From: Sphingobacteriia bacterium | Lineage (GTDB): Bacteria > Bacteroidota > Bacteroidia > Bacteroidales > TTA-H9 | Length of the DNA: 48,435 nucleotides | Direction: 5' to 3' | Assembly (NCBI GenBank): GCA_021286705.1 | Contig: JAJTBW010000005.1 | Coordinates: forward strand, 1-48,435 | Shown here: one piece after another, positions 17,045 to 24,973 of the stretch | Layout: each line of letters starts with the position of its first letter | How positions within the stretch are numbered: the first letter of the stretch is position 1 | Notes under the pieces: generated by a model | Told to the model about the DNA's origin: nothing | Database searches by the model: none | What the model saw: the letters and a program-made list of their open reading frames with translations, nothing else | Program-made: the position numbers and the translations under genes

Positions 17045-18421
17045 ATGAGCAATGAATTTGATTTTAAAAAGGACTGTGATAAGATCGCTTTTGACAGAGG
17101 TCATCGTGCGAAACTTAAGTTCAATATTGGTAAGTATGATTTAGCTGTTAAAAAAGGGAAGGCACAATATTCTAATCTTGAATTGGCAAAAGATCGTGCT
17201 GGATTAATCAAGTACAGAGCAGTAAATGATCTTGAAAAATATCTGGTGGAATTTGAGGCCAAATTTACTACCAGAGGTGGTAAAGTTATATGGGCTCAGG
17301 ATGCTAAGGAGGCTCTTAAAGAGATTGAGCAAATAATTAGAAAATTCGGGATAAAGCGTGTTGTTAAAAGTAAATCGATGGTTTCAGAGGAATTGGAGCT
17401 CAACGATTTTCTTAAAAAGAAGAGTGTAAATTCGGTTGAAACTGATCTTGGTGAATATATTGTACAGCTCGCTGGTGAGAAGCCTTATCATATTATCACT
17501 CCGGCGATGCATAAAAATAGGGAGGAGATAGCCTTATTATTCAATCAGAAATTTGGATTAGATAAAGAGGCATCGGCTTCCGAGATAACTCAATTTGTCA
17601 GAGAACGTTTACGTGAAGAGTTTCTTTCAGCCGATTGTGGTATTACCGGTGCTAATTTCATTGTTGCTGATAGTGGTGCAATTGCTCTCACAGAGAATGA
17701 AGGAAATGCTATCAGGTCATTGTCTAACAAAGGTGTTCATATTGTTATAGTCGGAATTGAAAAGGTTCTTCCATCTGTTGATGATTTAGATCTTTTCTGG
17801 CCATTGCTTGCTACTCATGGAAGTGGACAAGAGTTAACGGTTTATAACAGTTTAGTTTATGGACCCAGGCAGGAGAATGAGACAGATGGTCCTTCTGAGA
17901 TGTTTGTTATTCTACTGGATAATGGTCGAACGAATGTACTTGCAAAAGAGGAGCAAAGAGTAGCACTTGCTTGTATACGCTGTGGTGCCTGTTTAAATGG
18001 TTGCCCTGTTTATAAGAACATTGGTGGATATACTTATGGAACCACTTATACTGGTCCTATTGGAGCAGTCATAGAACCTCATTTAAACGGAATAGAGAAC
18101 TTTTCTCATTTAAGTTTTGCCAGTAGTCTATGTGGAAAATGTACTGAAGTATGTCCTGTTCGTATTCCTTTGCATAAGCTCTTATTAGCCAATAGGAGGG
18201 AGGCTGTGGAGGCTGGTTTTATGCCCGGTAATTGGAATACAGGTATGAAGGTATCTAAAACATTACTGAAGAAGCGGAGATGGCTTGATCTACTAAGTGC
18301 TAACCAAAAGAATTTCCTCTTGAAGTATTTTGCTGCTGGTTTATGGGGTAAAAGGCGAGAATTGCCATCAATTGCTAAAAAGAACTTTTATCAGCTTTGG
18401 AAAGAGAATAAGCTGGATTAG
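17045..18421 (+). CDS. lutB: LutB/YkgF-like iron-sulfur lactate-utilization protein
   Basis: This is a 458-residue LUD-domain protein (DUF162). The N-terminal two thirds carry LUD motifs ('VVKSKSMVSEELELNDFL', 'GITGANFIVADSGAIALTENEGN'). The C-terminal part has two 4Fe-4S motifs, 'CIRCGACLNGCPVY' and 'CGKCTEVCPVRIPL'. In B. subtilis LutABC oxidises L-lactate to pyruvate, with LutB as an electron-transfer subunit. No lutA or lutC lies next to it here, so the partner genes must be elsewhere or the role differs. I start at ATG 17045 rather than a TTG two codons earlier, because MSNEFDFKKD is the natural N terminus. Confidence 0.88.
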   Translation: MSNEFDFKKDCDKIAFDRGHRAKLKFNIGKYDLAVKKGKAQYSNLELAKDRAGLIKYRAVNDLEKYLVEFEAKFTTRGGKVIWAQDAKEALKEIEQIIRKFGIKRVVKSKSMVSEELELNDFLKKKSVNSVETDLGEYIVQLAGEKPYHIITPAMHKNREEIALLFNQKFGLDKEASASEITQFVRERLREEFLSADCGITGANFIVADSGAIALTENEGNAIRSLSNKGVHIVIVGIEKVLPSVDDLDLFWPLLATHGSGQELTVYNSLVYGPRQENETDGPSEMFVILLDNGRTNVLAKEEQRVALACIRCGACLNGCPVYKNIGGYTYGTTYTGPIGAVIEPHLNGIENFSHLSFASSLCGKCTEVCPVRIPLHKLLLANRREAVEAGFMPGNWNTGMKVSKTLLKKRRWLDLLSANQKNFLLKYFAAGLWGKRRELPSIAKKNFYQLWKENKLD

Positions 18422-18477
18422 TAAGAGTTTAATTCCCTTTGGGTACTTTTTCATTCTCTACTCATTGATCTGTTATC

Positions 18478-18655
18478 TCTCTCCTATTCATCTCATATGC
18501 CTCTACCTATCCTCTTTCGATCTTCTCATGATCCTCTACCTAGTTTAATCCTTTCTTACAGGAGTTAACAGGGAGAGGATAGGGAGAGGATAGGGAGAGG
18601 ATAGGGAGAGGATAGGGAGAGGCATAAGAGGAGAACAGGAGAGGAACAAGGGCGG
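18478..18655. repeat. 11-bp-periodic inverted repeat array
   Basis: Six pyrimidine-rich 11-mers run from 18478 to 18543: tctctcctatt, catctcatatg, cctctacctat, cctctttcgat, cttctcatgat, cctctacctag. After 24 bases, eight purine-rich 11-mers run from 18568 to 18655: acagggagagg, four copies of atagggagagg, cataagaggag, aacaggagagg, aacaagggcgg. The second set is the reverse complement type of the first, so the DNA or RNA could fold into a long imperfect hairpin. It lies between convergent genes. It is not a CRISPR array: units are 11 bases with no spacers. Confidence 0.85.
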
Positions 18656-18703
18656 GACTAGAGATCAATGAGATAGGATCGAGAGTGTAAGGATATAGAC
18701 ATG

Positions 18704-18741
18704 AAAAAAGCGAAGTTGCTTAACTAACAACTTCGCTTTAT
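18704..18741. terminator. Bidirectional terminator between lutB and the acyltransferase gene
   Basis: The 12-base perfect stem aaagcgaagttg / caacttcgcttt (18707-18718 and 18728-18739) has a 9-base loop, with A residues before and T-containing sequence after. It lies between two convergent genes and can serve both. Confidence 0.82.
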
Positions 18742-18787
18742 ATATAAATGAAAAATTTCAATCAAGAATAGTATACTCAGTCAAGAT

Positions 18788-20641
18788 TTACGATTGATTG
18801 TCAGATAGTAGTTTTTCTAGTTTGCCAGCATCAGTAAGATCTTTCGATAATGAATCCATGAGATTTTTAGGAGCATTCTTTATATCCATAATCATCAGGG
18901 CATCGAGGCAATAATTAAATAGAGGATCTATATTGAAGCCGATTGTCTGTGTATTTAACATACTAACATACTGTCTTACTAAAATTGGTGTTGTAAATTC
19001 TGAGTCAATATCTTGGATATACTTGTCAAGTTTAGCAAAGTCACCCGCAGTTAGTTTGTGGAATATATCTAAATCGATTTCAGGGCTTAGTTTAATTTGA
19101 GTCTTTTCTCTGTTGGTGATATGTTTAGCAATATCTTCATTGTAGTAGTTCTGTTTTAAGAACTCCATTGATAGAGCTTTCGCCACGTTAGAGAATTTTC
19201 CACTGATGCTTACGGGACCGATGAGATATCGATATTCGTATTTTAAAAGCATAACTAGTAGAGCTTTCCAAAGAAGATATAGTGGCATAGCTTTTCTTTG
19301 GTACTCTTTCATAATGAAAGATCTTCCCAACTCTAATGTTTCACGGAAAATAGGTACTAAAACATCATCTATTTTGAATAGAGTGTTGATATAAAATCCT
19401 TCAATACCGTATTGATCGATAATGTCTCTACCCATTCCGATACGATATGCACCAACCAGTTTGGAGTTTGTTTCATCCCAAATGAAGAGTTGGTAGAAGT
19501 ATTTATCGAACTGATCAGTATCTATTTCATTGTTGGTACCTTCTCCGACCTCTCTATAGGTAATTTCGCGACTACGTCCAATTTCGAGCATCATGTTAGG
19601 CACCTCCGAGGATGGAGCTGCATAGACAGCGTAATCTTTGACTCTAAATAGGAAATATTGATCGGAGAGCTTTGATATCTCGTCTAGTAAGATTTCAGTA
19701 GCGATAGGAGGTATGATCGGTTTTTCTTCGGCTAGAATAATATCTGAAGAAGAGGGTTGTTCATGGAAAGCGATGCCTAAGTTATAAGTTTTATTTCTTA
19801 GCATCCGGGTATACAGCTCCTGAGTATCGAATTGATTTTGATCCTTTACGCTTATAGCTGCTCCAATTTTGGCTTTTAATGGAATGTTTTCTTTATTTAG
19901 GAACTCTGCGGGTAATCGTAAAGTTCTTAACATGGGATGTATCATTCCTAAAGTGTAGAAAGTTTTGCTATTCTTTCCTTCGAAATATACCGGAACTACA
20001 GGAACGCCTGCTGATCTTATAAGTTTCATTATTGTAGGCTGCCATTCGCGGTCTGCGATAACACCTAAATCTTTGCGATAGCTAGATACTTCACCAGCCG
20101 GGAAGATGCAAAGAGCATGACCCTCTTTGATATAGTTCATTGCCTCTCTTAAACCGGCAAGACTCGAGCGAACTGATTTAGCATCTTCAAATGGATTTAC
20201 CGGGATATACCATTTTGATAATGGTTTGATTCTGGTTAGAAGAAAGTTAGTGATAATCTTAAAATCTGGTCTTACCCGGCTCATGATTTTTGTTAGAATA
20301 ACACCCTCTTCACCTCCAATTGGATGGTTAGCAATAATTATAACGGGACCGGTTTTAGGTATCCGTTTTAGTTCTTCTTCTTGAAGATTGTACGAGAAAT
20401 GGAATAGTCTTATGACTTCATCCAAAGCCTCTTCAGATTCGAGGTCTTGGACTTTATCATACTGAGCATTAATTTGATCTATTTTAAGCCAACGCAAAAT
20501 TAGCTTTGCAAGAGGCAGTCCTCCAGAATATCGGAGAAGTTTACTTGCACTTACTAATTCTTCTGGTTTTACTAGAGGCATATCTTCTTTTCTGGTAATT
20601 TGGTAAACTGTTGGAACCAAAGTTTTCACAGTTAAATGCAA
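18788..20641 (-). CDS. Bifunctional acyltransferase for amino-acid lipids (PlsC-like plus GNAT; GlsF/OlsF-like)
   Basis: In this 617-residue fusion, residues about 75-300 form a PlsC-type O-acyltransferase with 'ANHPIGGEEG' (H106, HX4E variant) and 'CIFPAGEVSS'. Residues about 330-560 resemble the ornithine/glycine N-acyltransferase GNAT domain ('YFLFRVKDYAVYAA', 'EIGRSREITYREVGEG', 'LVGAYRIGMG', 'ELGRSFI'). Proteins with this domain pair make N-acylated, O-acylated glycine or ornithine lipids in Bacteroidota and Serratia. Which amino acid is used cannot be read here. It acts at the inner face of the cytoplasmic membrane. An alternative start is the ATG at 20581. It is one of three minus-strand genes on the right arm. 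Confidence 0.82.
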   Translation of the reverse strand: MHLTVKTLVPTVYQITRKEDMPLVKPEELVSASKLLRYSGGLPLAKLILRWLKIDQINAQYDKVQDLESEEALDEVIRLFHFSYNLQEEELKRIPKTGPVIIIANHPIGGEEGVILTKIMSRVRPDFKIITNFLLTRIKPLSKWYIPVNPFEDAKSVRSSLAGLREAMNYIKEGHALCIFPAGEVSSYRKDLGVIADREWQPTIMKLIRSAGVPVVPVYFEGKNSKTFYTLGMIHPMLRTLRLPAEFLNKENIPLKAKIGAAISVKDQNQFDTQELYTRMLRNKTYNLGIAFHEQPSSSDIILAEEKPIIPPIATEILLDEISKLSDQYFLFRVKDYAVYAAPSSEVPNMMLEIGRSREITYREVGEGTNNEIDTDQFDKYFYQLFIWDETNSKLVGAYRIGMGRDIIDQYGIEGFYINTLFKIDDVLVPIFRETLELGRSFIMKEYQRKAMPLYLLWKALLVMLLKYEYRYLIGPVSISGKFSNVAKALSMEFLKQNYYNEDIAKHITNREKTQIKLSPEIDLDIFHKLTAGDFAKLDKYIQDIDSEFTTPILVRQYVSMLNTQTIGFNIDPLFNYCLDALMIMDIKNAPKNLMDSLSKDLTDAGKLEKLLSDNQS

Positions 20642-20720
20642 ATTTAAGAATTTATCGTTTGTTTTTACGGTTGCTATTTAGATCGTTTGGGTTCCTTGGT
20701 CATGGAGACAATGTTTATGG

Positions 20721-20728
20721 TATTTTTG
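20721..20728 (+). promoter_or_regulatory. Candidate -7 box for the DUF4175-mnmG unit
   Basis: tatttttg matches TAnnTTTG, 27 bases before the ATG. A TTG at 20696-20698 is 22 bases upstream, slightly longer than the usual spacer. Confidence 0.42.
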
Positions 20729-20747
20729 CATTTCATCTTTTTCGTCT

Positions 20748-23700
20748 ATGATTGATACAAGTTTTTCTATTGAGAATAGTTTAAATGCGTTCATAAATCG
20801 CTTTCACTATACTGAATTAATTCGAGGTTTGGTTAAATTTTTTATTTTGTTGGTGATTAGTTACGGATTATTATGGGTGACTGATTCGATTTTCTTTTAT
20901 ACACTGCATCAGCGATTAGTAGCGGTTATCCTATTTTCTGTTATAGGTTTTGTCTTTGGTTTCTTTTGGATTATCAAACCGTTATTAGCTCGTTTTACCA
21001 ATTTGGGCAGGCTAAGTTTTTACAAAGCGATTGATTTGATTAGTCAAGGTAATAGCGCTCTGGAGGATCGTTTAATAAACTGGTATAATCTTCGTTATAG
21101 TCAGTCAAACTGGGAGAGTGACTTGTTAGTAGCTGCTGTTAAACAGCAGGCAGTTACTGTTGAGAGGTATGATTTGGTTTTTTGGTTAAAGTTTTGGCCA
21201 TCTAAAGCTTTACTTATTAGTCTTTTAGCTGTATTTGTGATACAGTTATTGCCTATAATCTTTTATACGGATCAATTTTTTGCTGCTACAAACAGACTAA
21301 TGCATCCCTCAACCGATTTTAAAGAGGTCGCGCCATTTAGTTTTGTTTTAATTAACAAAAACTTAACTGTATATAAGTATGAGTCCCTCTCTATCGACCT
21401 TAAAGTAAATGGCAAGGTCGTACCTGATGAAGTTTACCTTAATGCTGATTCCTCGAGATATCTCATGGCAGCTCTTGGGAATGGACAATTTAGGTTTACG
21501 TTTCCTCAGGTTAACAAAGACTTTTATTTCCATTTTCAAGGCGGGGGTTTTGATAGTGAGAGATTTAATGTCAGAGTTATTGAGAAGCCAATTATTGAAG
21601 CAGTAAAGATGAGCGTGACCTATCCTGGATATTTACAGATGGTTCCTAAAGATTTTGAGGGTGCGTCAGATCTTGAAGTTCCGGAAGGTTCAAAGGTTCG
21701 GTGGACTATTCGTGCTGGGTTAGCTTCTGAAGTTCAAATGAATTTTCAGTCATTAGGTGATATAGTTTTAAATGATGCCAGGCCAATTTTTACCTTCGAT
21801 CATCAAGTTATGATGAATGATGATATCAGTATAAAAGTTTTAAATGATAAAAGTCTGTGTACAGATAGTCTTTCAATGATCGTGAAAGTTATACGCGACG
21901 AAGCTCCTTCAATTAGTGCCAGTATAGTTGAGAATGATGTTGTGAGCGGGCAGTTTTCTTTTGAGGGTGTGATATCAGATGATCACGGTCTATCTGGTTT
22001 GAAATTTGTTATTTTGAGAGGTGAAGAGTCAGTTTCTGAGCAGAATATAGTTATACAGCCAGGTGCTTTCTCTCAGCACTTTTTTTATAATATCAGTGTT
22101 AGCTCTTTACCTAGTGTACAAGGTGTTGATCTTATAGGTCAATTTATTGTAACTGATAATAATTTTGTTACTGGTCCAGGTAAAGGATATTCTCCAACAT
22201 TTATTTTAAAGAAATTGAATGAAGACGAGGTTGATAAATTTGCTGATAGTTTGGGTAATGGGGTTAGAGGTAAACTTTCTAAGCTGCTCGATGATAGTAA
22301 AGCAGAACAGGATAGACTTAAGCAGTTAAAGAAAGATTTTAGAGGAGATGGAAAGTTTGATTGGAAGGAGAAAAAGGAATTGCAGTCTCTTTTAGAATCG
22401 AAGAAGGAAGAGATTTATTCTATTGAGGAATTAAGGAAGAGGCTTCTCAAGGAGAATGAGATTAGGCAATCTTCAAAAGAACCTATATCTGAAGTTTTAC
22501 GTGATAAGCAGGAGAAGATACAAGAGTTAATGAAGGAGGTATTTGATAAGGATTTATTACAGAAGATTGAGCAGATTCAAAAGGCTTTGGATAGTTTGTC
22601 AGTCGATAAAATAGGTTCTAAGCTTGAGGAGTTGGAGAGTCTTATGAAAAAGACAGAGCAGTCATTAGATCGTAATCTTAACTTGCTTGAGCAGTTAAAA
22701 CGAGATATGGAGATTGAGAAGCTTGCCTCTAAAATTGATAAGCTAAAAGAGGCTCAGAGCGATTTGAATAAGAAGCGTGAAGAGAATTCTAAGGCAGACA
22801 TGTCTGGATTGCAGGATTCATTAGTTAATAAGCTTGAGAAGGATATTTTAGATGATATAAAAAGTATAGATTCTTTGAGTAATCGTATTGAAGCAAATGA
22901 GATTAGTAAGGATGTTAAAGCTCATCTTGATGAAGCTAGAAAGCAGATGAAAGAGAGTAGTAGTTCTGATAAAAAGGGATCTAATAAGAAAGCTGGTGAG
23001 GCTGGAAAAAAGGCAGAAGAGGAGTTAGAGAAGGCTTCTGAAGAGATTAGTCAGATGATGTCTGAAGAAGAGGCTAGTAGCGCTGAGGAGGATTTCGAAG
23101 ATATAAGGCAATTAATTGAGAACTCATTAGAGCTATCATTTAGACAAGAGAATCTTATCAAAGAAATTAATGGAATTAGTTTAAGTAGTCCCAGTTACGT
23201 TGATATCGGTAGAAAGCAGAGATGGATTAAGGATGACGTGCTTGGTATAAAAGATTCTTTGGTTGCTTTAAGCAGGAAGAGTGTAAATATTCCCGAGTTT
23301 ATTTTCGATAAGTTAGATAATATAAATGGACGGTTGACATCTGTCTTGGCGAATCATCAGGATAGAAAAGTTTCTGATGTAATGAGTGGTCAGCAGTTTG
23401 TTATGTCAGAAATGAATAATTTGATTTTAGTTTTAAGTGAGGTTGAGAATCAGATGAAGCGTCAGAGTCAATCTATGAATAGTTCTGGTCAGTGTAAGTC
23501 CAATAAGCCATCTAAGGGTGGAAAGGGAAAAGCTTCTTTGAAAAAGATTAAAGAGATGCAGAATCAACTTGGCGAAGAGCTGAGTAAGATGCGTGATGGT
23601 ATGAAGAATAAGCAGAAGGGGAAAAATGGAGAGGGAGACCAGGGTCAAGATGATCAATTTGGTAAAATGGCTATGGAGCAGATGATGATTAGGCGGCAGT

Positions 23701-24083
23701 TAGATGAGTTGCGTGAGTCAATGAAACAAGAAACGGGCCAGGCTTCCGGAGATTTAGACAGGATTGGAGATGAGATGGAGAAGTTGGAACAAGATTTGTT
23801 GTTTAAAAGACTCAATGATCAAACTTTGAAAAGGCAGGAGCAGATTGAGACTCGCCTTTTAAAGAGTGAAAAGGCATTAGAGGAGCGTGAAATGGATAAT
23901 AAGCGAGAAAGCAAGAGTGGTAATCTTGATCAAATAGGTAACCCTTTAGAAAATATGCAGTATAAAGGGAATAAGAGGAATGCTGAAAATATTCTTATCC
24001 GTGAGAATATTCGATTAGCACCCTATTATCGATCCAAGAGTAATGAATATTTAAACCATAACTTACAGTATGGAAAAGACTAG
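20748..24083 (+). CDS. DUF4175 family membrane protein with long coiled coil
   Basis: The 1111-residue protein has two close transmembrane helices near residues 28-80 and a third near 150-170 ('ALLISLLAVFVIQLLPIIF'). Then come beta-rich Ig-like domains (about 195-500) and a very long, Lys/Glu/Gln-rich coiled coil from about 505 to the end. Residues about 905-975 are low-complexity and Met/Lys/Gly-rich. This is the DUF4175 layout of Bacteroidota and Alphaproteobacteria. The function is unknown; a structural or scaffolding role at the inner membrane is plausible. Its 3' end overlaps the next gene by 14 bases, so translation is probably coupled. It is the first gene of a unit running through mnmG. 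Confidence 0.85.
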   Translation: MIDTSFSIENSLNAFINRFHYTELIRGLVKFFILLVISYGLLWVTDSIFFYTLHQRLVAVILFSVIGFVFGFFWIIKPLLARFTNLGRLSFYKAIDLISQGNSALEDRLINWYNLRYSQSNWESDLLVAAVKQQAVTVERYDLVFWLKFWPSKALLISLLAVFVIQLLPIIFYTDQFFAATNRLMHPSTDFKEVAPFSFVLINKNLTVYKYESLSIDLKVNGKVVPDEVYLNADSSRYLMAALGNGQFRFTFPQVNKDFYFHFQGGGFDSERFNVRVIEKPIIEAVKMSVTYPGYLQMVPKDFEGASDLEVPEGSKVRWTIRAGLASEVQMNFQSLGDIVLNDARPIFTFDHQVMMNDDISIKVLNDKSLCTDSLSMIVKVIRDEAPSISASIVENDVVSGQFSFEGVISDDHGLSGLKFVILRGEESVSEQNIVIQPGAFSQHFFYNISVSSLPSVQGVDLIGQFIVTDNNFVTGPGKGYSPTFILKKLNEDEVDKFADSLGNGVRGKLSKLLDDSKAEQDRLKQLKKDFRGDGKFDWKEKKELQSLLESKKEEIYSIEELRKRLLKENEIRQSSKEPISEVLRDKQEKIQELMKEVFDKDLLQKIEQIQKALDSLSVDKIGSKLEELESLMKKTEQSLDRNLNLLEQLKRDMEIEKLASKIDKLKEAQSDLNKKREENSKADMSGLQDSLVNKLEKDILDDIKSIDSLSNRIEANEISKDVKAHLDEARKQMKESSSSDKKGSNKKAGEAGKKAEEELEKASEEISQMMSEEEASSAEEDFEDIRQLIENSLELSFRQENLIKEINGISLSSPSYVDIGRKQRWIKDDVLGIKDSLVALSRKSVNIPEFIFDKLDNINGRLTSVLANHQDRKVSDVMSGQQFVMSEMNNLILVLSEVENQMKRQSQSMNSSGQCKSNKPSKGGKGKASLKKIKEMQNQLGEELSKMRDGMKNKQKGKNGEGDQGQDDQFGKMAMEQMMIRRQLDELRESMKQETGQASGDLDRIGDEMEKLEQDLLFKRLNDQTLKRQEQIETRLLKSEKALEEREMDNKRESKSGNLDQIGNPLENMQYKGNKRNAENILIRENIRLAPYYRSKSNEYLNHNLQYGKD

Positions 24084-24540
24084 GACAATCTGCTTAGAAT
24101 CTAAGGTGTCATCAATAAGTGAACTTGAGCAGTTCATTGAAGAGGTGTGTGAAGCGTATGATGTCAGAAATGCCTATCTGGGGCATATAGTTATTGCAAT
24201 TACTGAGGCTTTTGAGAATGCGAGACTTCATGGAAACAAGGAAGATTTAACTAAGAAGGTGATCTTAGGTTTTAATGCTGTTCGTAAGGGTTTAGAATTT
24301 TCTATCAAAGATGAGGGGGATGGTTTTGACTTCAAGACGTTACCAGATCCTATGAACGATGATTCGGCTGGTCGTGGAATATTTCTAATTGATCAATTGG
24401 CTGATGAAGTAAGTTGGAAAGATGGGGGAAGAAAGATTGTCATTCTATTTAAGACAACCAGTATGAATTTTGAGGTTGCCATGATGAGAATCCGTTTACT
24501 TAAGGAGTATCTTGGAAAGCATAAATTTGTACATAATTAA
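24070..24540 (+). CDS. RsbW-like HATPase serine kinase / anti-sigma-type protein
   Basis: A 156-residue single GHKL ATP-binding domain. The N box is 'AITEAFENARLHGNKED', the G1 box 'DEGDGFDFKTLPDP' and the G2 region 'SAGRGIFLIDQLAD'. There is no histidine phosphoacceptor domain, so it belongs with the RsbW/SpoIIAB-type anti-sigma kinases rather than two-component kinases. No sigma factor or STAS antagonist is adjacent. It overlaps the DUF4175 gene by 14 bases and is followed 3 bases later by ybeY, an order I recall as common in Bacteroidota. Confidence 0.88.
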   Translation: MEKTRTICLESKVSSISELEQFIEEVCEAYDVRNAYLGHIVIAITEAFENARLHGNKEDLTKKVILGFNAVRKGLEFSIKDEGDGFDFKTLPDPMNDDSAGRGIFLIDQLADEVSWKDGGRKIVILFKTTSMNFEVAMMRIRLLKEYLGKHKFVHN

Positions 24541-24543
24541 AAT

Positions 24544-24969
24544 ATGGCTATTGGATTTTTTGTAGAAGGAATTAAATACAATGTTAAAGATAAGCTGGTT
24601 CGCAAGAGCTGGCTTAAGGAGGTTGTATTAGCAGCTGGTAAGAGAATAGGGGATATTAATTACATTATTGTTAGTGATGAGTATCTTTTGTCTATGAATC
24701 AGCAATATTTAAAGCATGATACCTATACCGATATTATCACATTTGATTACTGTGAGGATAATGTTGTAAGTGGGGATATGTTTATTAGTATCGATAGGGT
24801 TCGTGAGAATGCCCAGATGTTTAATGTGGGTGAAGATCAAGAATTTAATCGGGTTTTAGTCCATGGTTTACTTCACTTGCTTGGTCAGAAGGATAAATCG
24901 AAAGGTGATTCTGAAGAGATGCGGAGAAAGGAAGAGTTATGGTTATCTAAAATGCAGAAAAACAATTAA
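24544..24969 (+). CDS. ybeY: Endoribonuclease YbeY (rRNA maturation)
   Basis: A 141-residue UPF0054 family protein involved in 16S rRNA 3'-end maturation and ribosome quality control. 'YTDIITFDY' precedes the conserved sheet; the metal-binding motif is 'HGLLHLLGQKDKSKGD', followed by 'MRRKEE'. In proteobacterial YbeY the motif is HGxLHLxGYDH with three His ligands. Here, as in other Bacteroidota members, the third ligand position reads KDK. It lies 3 bases after the HATPase gene and 4 bases before mnmG. Confidence 0.95.
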   Translation: MAIGFFVEGIKYNVKDKLVRKSWLKEVVLAAGKRIGDINYIIVSDEYLLSMNQQYLKHDTYTDIITFDYCEDNVVSGDMFISIDRVRENAQMFNVGEDQEFNRVLVHGLLHLLGQKDKSKGDSEEMRRKEELWLSKMQKNN

Positions 24970-24973
24970 TTAG

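Noticed and set aside
18330..18548. 72-codon open frame overlapping the end of lutB
   Set aside because: Its second half is the pyrimidine-rich 11-mer array, which gives an artificial Leu/Ser-rich peptide.
18568..18655. CRISPR-like tandem repeats
   Set aside because: Units are only 11 bases, are directly contiguous without spacers, and drift in sequence; no cas gene is nearby.
19341..19356. TGTTTCACGGAAAATA as a third parS site
   Set aside because: The right half lacks the GTGAAACA arm, so the palindrome is broken; it lies in the acyltransferase coding sequence.
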